Of a stretch of DNA of 64,000 bases, positions 61,093 through 64,000 are shown piece after piece. The stretch is from positions 2,295,447-2,359,446 of the forward strand of contig NZ_KB467824.1 in assembly GCF_000344615.1 (NCBI RefSeq), read 5' to 3'. The notes beneath the pieces were generated by a model. It did not search any database. It worked only from the letters and a program-made list of their open reading frames with translations, and had not been told where the DNA came from. The translations under genes and the position numbers were made by a program. The stretch comes from Janthinobacterium sp. CG3. Lineage in GTDB: Bacteria > Pseudomonadota > Gammaproteobacteria > Burkholderiales > Burkholderiaceae_D. Numbering within the stretch: the stretch's first letter is position 1; each line of letters begins with the position of its first letter.

Positions 61093-62121
61093 ATGTCTCC
61101 CCAAGAAATTTCAGCGGTCTCGCGCGTCGGTTTTCTGGTTTTGAACAATTTTTCGATGATCGCCTTTGCCAACGCGCTGGAACCGCTGCGCATGGCCAAT
61201 TACCTGAGCAGGAAAAACCTGTACAGCTGGTTTGTCATCAATGCGGACTCGGCCGACTCGACCGGCCCGGCCTCGGGCGCGGCCAGCAACGGCCTGTCGC
61301 TGTCGCCGATGTACCGGGCCGACGAGGCGCCGCCCTGCGACATCCTGTTCGTCTGCGGCGGCACCCATGTGCGCGAAGCCGTCACCAACGACGTCGTCAA
61401 GCTGCTGCGCCTGTACGCCGGCCGCGGCACCCCGCTCGGCGGCCTGTGCACCGGCACCTTCGCGCTGGCCAAGGCCGGCCTGCTGAACGGCTACCGCTGC
61501 GCCATCCACTGGGAGAACCTGGCCTCGATCCGCGAGGAATTCCCGGCCATCCTGTTCTCCTCGGACCTGTTCGTCATCGACCGCAGCATGTTCACCTGTA
61601 CCGGCGGCACCGCGCCGCTCGACCTGATGCTCAACCTGATTCGCCTGAAGGGCGGCAAAAGCCTGGCCTCCGACGTCTCCGAGCAATTCAGCGTCGAGCG
61701 CATCCGCGACCAGAAGGACCAGCAGCACATCCCGCTGCTGTCGCGGGTCGGCTTCGGCCACGAGGCGCTGCTCGACGCCGCCGTCTTCATGGAAATGAAC
61801 ATCGAGGAGCCGTTCGCGCTCGACGTGCTGGCCGAACAGGTCGGCCTGTCGCTGCGCCAGCTGGAACGGCTGTTCAAGCGCTACCTGAACATCACGCCGG
61901 CGCAGCACTACCTGAACCTGCGGCTGCGGCGCGGCCGCGAATTCCTGCTGCAGACCAACATGTCGGTGATGGAGGTGACGGTGGCTTGCGGCTTCCAGTC
62001 GTCGTCGCACTTCTGCAAATCGTACCGCTCGCTGTTCGGCTACGCGCCCAGCCGCGAACGCCACCAGGACCACTCGCTGCCGCCGGCGCCGCCGCCCGCC
62101 GCCGTGCGTAGCGCCGCCTGA
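61093..62121 (+). CDS. gbdR: GlxA-type AraC-family regulator GbdR
   Basis: AraC/XylS regulator of the GlxA subgroup, 342 residues. The N-terminal DJ-1/PfpI-like domain (LFVCGGTHVREAV, FALAKAGLL, HWENLASIREEFP) should sense betaine or dimethylglycine; the C-terminal AraC helix-turn-helix includes VGLSLRQLERLFKRYL and VACGFQSSSHFCKSYR. GbdR activates betaine catabolism in Pseudomonas; here it lies between cbcW and cbcX. A GC-rich hairpin GGGCCG/CGGCCC (61056-61073) precedes it. Other members regulate arginine (ArgR) or carnitine (CdhR), but context favours GbdR. Confidence 0.88.
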   Translation: MSPQEISAVSRVGFLVLNNFSMIAFANALEPLRMANYLSRKNLYSWFVINADSADSTGPASGAASNGLSLSPMYRADEAPPCDILFVCGGTHVREAVTNDVVKLLRLYAGRGTPLGGLCTGTFALAKAGLLNGYRCAIHWENLASIREEFPAILFSSDLFVIDRSMFTCTGGTAPLDLMLNLIRLKGGKSLASDVSEQFSVERIRDQKDQQHIPLLSRVGFGHEALLDAAVFMEMNIEEPFALDVLAEQVGLSLRQLERLFKRYLNITPAQHYLNLRLRRGREFLLQTNMSVMEVTVACGFQSSSHFCKSYRSLFGYAPSRERHQDHSLPPAPPPAAVRSAA

Positions 62122-62129
62122 AATACTTG

Positions 62130-62190
62130 CGTGGGTCGGGTTAGCCCGCCCCCCGTTACACGCGTGGGCAACCCGACGACGTTGGCCCAA
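62130..62190. repeat. Family B half-element
   Basis: GTGGGTCGGGTTAGCCCGCC with TTACACGCGTGGGCAACCCG and GACGACGTTGGCC: a degenerate family B unit between gbdR and cbcX, within a 218-bp gap where the cbcX promoter or processing site may lie. Confidence 0.6.
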
Positions 62191-62339
62191 AATCCGCCGC
62201 CCTGCGCGGCGGCGAAAAACCACAACTTCGCGTCGCCGCAATGCAAGTCCGACATCGTCAAGCGGCCCATCCTGTAGCTGAGTCACCGGCGCGCCACCCA
62301 GCGCGCCACCGAAGCCGCCACCATCATTTGGAGAAGTTC

Positions 62340-63287
62340 ATGAGAATGCCGAAATCACTCGCCACGCTGGGTTCCGCCGCCCTCGTCCTGACCGCGCTGC
62401 CGGCCGCCGCGACCGAGCCGGCCAGCTGCCGCACCGTGCGTTTCGCCGACGTTGGCTGGAGCGACATCGCCGCCACCACCGGCATCGCCACCGTGGTCAT
62501 GGAAGGTCTCGGCTACCGGCCGACGACGACCCTGGCGTCGGTGCCGATCGCCTTCTCCGGCATCAAGAACAAGCAGATCGACGCCTTCCTCGGCTACTGG
62601 AATCCGTCGATGACGCCGATCATCGCGCCGTTCCTGAAGGCCGGCCAGATCAAGGTGCTGGAGCGGCCCAACCTGGTCGGCGCCAAATACACGCTGGGCG
62701 TGAACAGCATGGCCTCCGAGGGCGGCATCAAGACCTTCGCCGACATCGCCAAATACCACAAGGAACTCGACGGCAAAATCTACGGCATCGAACCGGGCAA
62801 CGACGGCAACGCGCTGATCCAGCGCATGATCGACAAGAACGAGTTCGGCCTGAAGGGCTTCAAAATGGTCGAGTCGAGCGAGGCCGGCATGCTGGCCGAG
62901 GTGCAACGCTCGGCGCGGCTGAAAAAATGGATCGTCTTCCTCGGCTGGGAGCCGCATCCGATGAACGTGCAGACCAAGATGGCCTACCTGGAGGGCGGCG
63001 ACACGGTGTTCGGCCCCAACTTCGGCGAAGCCAAGGTCTACACCGCCGTCGCCACCGACTACCAGGCGCGCTGCCCCAACGCGGCCAAGCTGATCGGCAA
63101 CCTCGAATTCAACACCGAGATGGAAAACCAGGTGATGGTGACGATCCTCGACAAGACCAACCCGGTCGCGGCGGCGCGCGAATGGCTGAAGAAAAACCCG
63201 GCGGTACTGCAAAAATGGCTGGTCGGCGTCACCACCTACGACGGCGCCGACGGCCAGGCCGCCGTCAGCAAAGCACTCGGCCATTGA
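62340..63287 (+). CDS. cbcX: Choline/betaine ABC transporter substrate-binding protein
   Basis: OpuAC/ProX-family periplasmic protein, 315 residues. Signal peptide to ALPAAATEP; the mature part has FADVGWSDIAATTG and FLGYWNPSMTPIIAPF, aromatic residues that form a cation-pi box. Ends with a Lys-rich amphipathic stretch. The ATG at 62340 has GGAG six bases upstream; earlier in-frame starts are in the repeat-containing gap. Binds choline or a related trimethylammonium compound for CbcVW. Confidence 0.9.
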   Translation: MRMPKSLATLGSAALVLTALPAAATEPASCRTVRFADVGWSDIAATTGIATVVMEGLGYRPTTTLASVPIAFSGIKNKQIDAFLGYWNPSMTPIIAPFLKAGQIKVLERPNLVGAKYTLGVNSMASEGGIKTFADIAKYHKELDGKIYGIEPGNDGNALIQRMIDKNEFGLKGFKMVESSEAGMLAEVQRSARLKKWIVFLGWEPHPMNVQTKMAYLEGGDTVFGPNFGEAKVYTAVATDYQARCPNAAKLIGNLEFNTEMENQVMVTILDKTNPVAAAREWLKKNPAVLQKWLVGVTTYDGADGQAAVSKALGH

Positions 63288-63360
63288 AGCAGCGGGCGAC
63301 ACCGCGCTGGCGGCGCTGGCTGCGCCTGGCCTGCGCGCGCGCCGCCAAATTCATCCGCGC

Positions 63361-63424
63361 CCACGGCAAAGAGCCGGGGCCGGACCCGCGCGGTGCGCCC
63401 CCGGGCTTGCGCCGCTGGTTTTGA
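63361..63424. repeat. Family A palindrome after cbcX
   Basis: CCACGGCAAAGAGCCGGGGC, a CGGACCCG / GTGCGCCCCCGG inner stem and CTTGCGCCGCTGGTTTTGA on the right. It lies between cbcX and vgrG and may terminate the cbc operon. Confidence 0.65.
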
Positions 63425-63577
63425 CCCGCTGGACTAATTAGCCATAAGCAAACTAGTTGCCGTCTCAATCGAATCACGCTTGTGCAAGCTCCCTTTCTGA
63501 GATGTAATGCTAGACAATAAATATTATTCAAATTACATTCAGGTGTACGCCCTGCGGCACCGCGGGAGTATTGCCAG

Positions 63578-64000
63578 ATGCCGCAATCGTCCAATTCCAC
63601 GCCGCTGTCCTCCAGCCTGCAAGCCTTGCTTGGCGGCTTCACGCAAAGCACCCGCCTACTGCAACTGACGACACCGCTCGGCCCCGACAAATTACTGGTC
63701 GAATGCCTGCGCGGCGAGGAAGGCCTGAGCCAGGGCTACTCGCTCAAGATCGCGGCGCTGTCCAGTGACGCCCGCATCCCCCTGAAGTCGCTGATCGGCC
63801 AGCCCGCCCGCGTCGACCTGCTCACCAGCGCCGCCGGCGCCCGACGCCCCTTCCACGGCCACATCACGGCGGTGGAAATGACCGAGGCGAACGGCGGCTT
63901 CGCCCGCTACGCGCTGACCATCGAACCATGGACCGCCTTCCTGGCGTTGAACCAGGACAGCCGCATCTTCCAGGACATGACGGTGTGCGACATCCTCGAC
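63578..64000 (+). CDS. vgrG: Type VI secretion system tip protein VgrG (partial)
   Basis: N-terminal 141 residues of a VgrG spike protein; the window ends inside it. GDPKLLVECLRGEEGLSQGYSLKI-like sequence near residues 35-62, and LIGQPARVDLLTSAAGARRPF and HGHITAVEM, match the gp27-like N-terminal domain. It begins after an AT-rich stretch (63425-63570) with a GGGAG site nine bases upstream. VgrG proteins trimerise at the tip of the T6SS tube, and effectors are usually encoded just downstream, i.e. outside the window. Confidence 0.9.
   Translation, partial: MPQSSNSTPLSSSLQALLGGFTQSTRLLQLTTPLGPDKLLVECLRGEEGLSQGYSLKIAALSSDARIPLKSLIGQPARVDLLTSAAGARRPFHGHITAVEMTEANGGFARYALTIEPWTAFLALNQDSRIFQDMTVCDILD

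Overview
The window is a high-GC chromosomal segment from a betaproteobacterium, most likely an Oxalobacteraceae member of the Massilia/Duganella/Janthinobacterium kind. That placement is inferred from strong GC bias at third codon positions, FecI/FecR iron modules, Gram-negative general porins, a PepSY/DUF3649/DUF3325 iron-reductase block and many short intergenic palindromes. No tRNA, rRNA, CRISPR array or complete insertion sequence was seen.

Layout. 1-2 kb: end of a ribose-type sugar ABC operon (ATPase cut by the window edge) behind a double LacI-type operator. 2-3.45 kb: a decayed arsenic-resistance operon (arsR with an internal deletion and a frameshift, an arsI::arsC chimera, an intact aquaporin). 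3.5-8.3 kb: an SDR oxidoreductase, a LysE exporter divergent from an Lrp regulator, and a penicillin-acylase-family Ntn hydrolase. 8.5-15.3 kb: a beta-glucoside unit (GH1 glucosidase, ABC uptake system, LacI repressor) with a visible operator at the glucosidase promoter.

15.5-35.8 kb is a long minus-strand array for methylamine catabolism: soxBDAG (sarcosine to glycine), a dipeptidase-like protein, pchP (phosphocholine phosphatase), a porin, a V4R/DUF5943-like protein, dgcA-dgcB-etfA-etfB (dimethylglycine to sarcosine), gbcA-gbcB (glycine betaine to dimethylglycine), a FolB-like protein, fdhA (formaldehyde dehydrogenase) and a lone UbiV-like Fe-S protein. 36-39.3 kb holds an orphan glycosyltransferase, another porin and a quaternary-amine binding protein. 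The theme returns at 52.4-63.3 kb: purU, a prolyl-tRNA deacylase-like protein, betA, betB (choline to betaine), a TorF-type outer-membrane protein, an NTF2-like secreted protein, then plus-strand cbcV-cbcW-gbdR-cbcX (uptake and regulator). Together these genes give an almost complete route from phosphocholine or choline to glycine, including handling of the released one-carbon units.

Two iron modules lie inside this catabolic region. One (40.3-45.4 kb) has a Fur-family regulator, a Fur box, a TonB receptor, a DUF418 membrane protein and a lipoprotein metallopeptidase candidate. The other (45.5-52.3 kb) has fecI-fecR, an STN-type TonB receptor, a siderophore-esterase remnant, DUF3325, DUF3649 and a PepSY reductase, also behind a Fur box. 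The window ends in the first part of a type VI secretion vgrG gene.

Three families of short dispersed palindromic repeats punctuate the intergenic spaces, often between genes of what looks like one operon. In one place one family is inserted inside another, and in one place a repeat supplies the C-terminus and stop codon of a gene.
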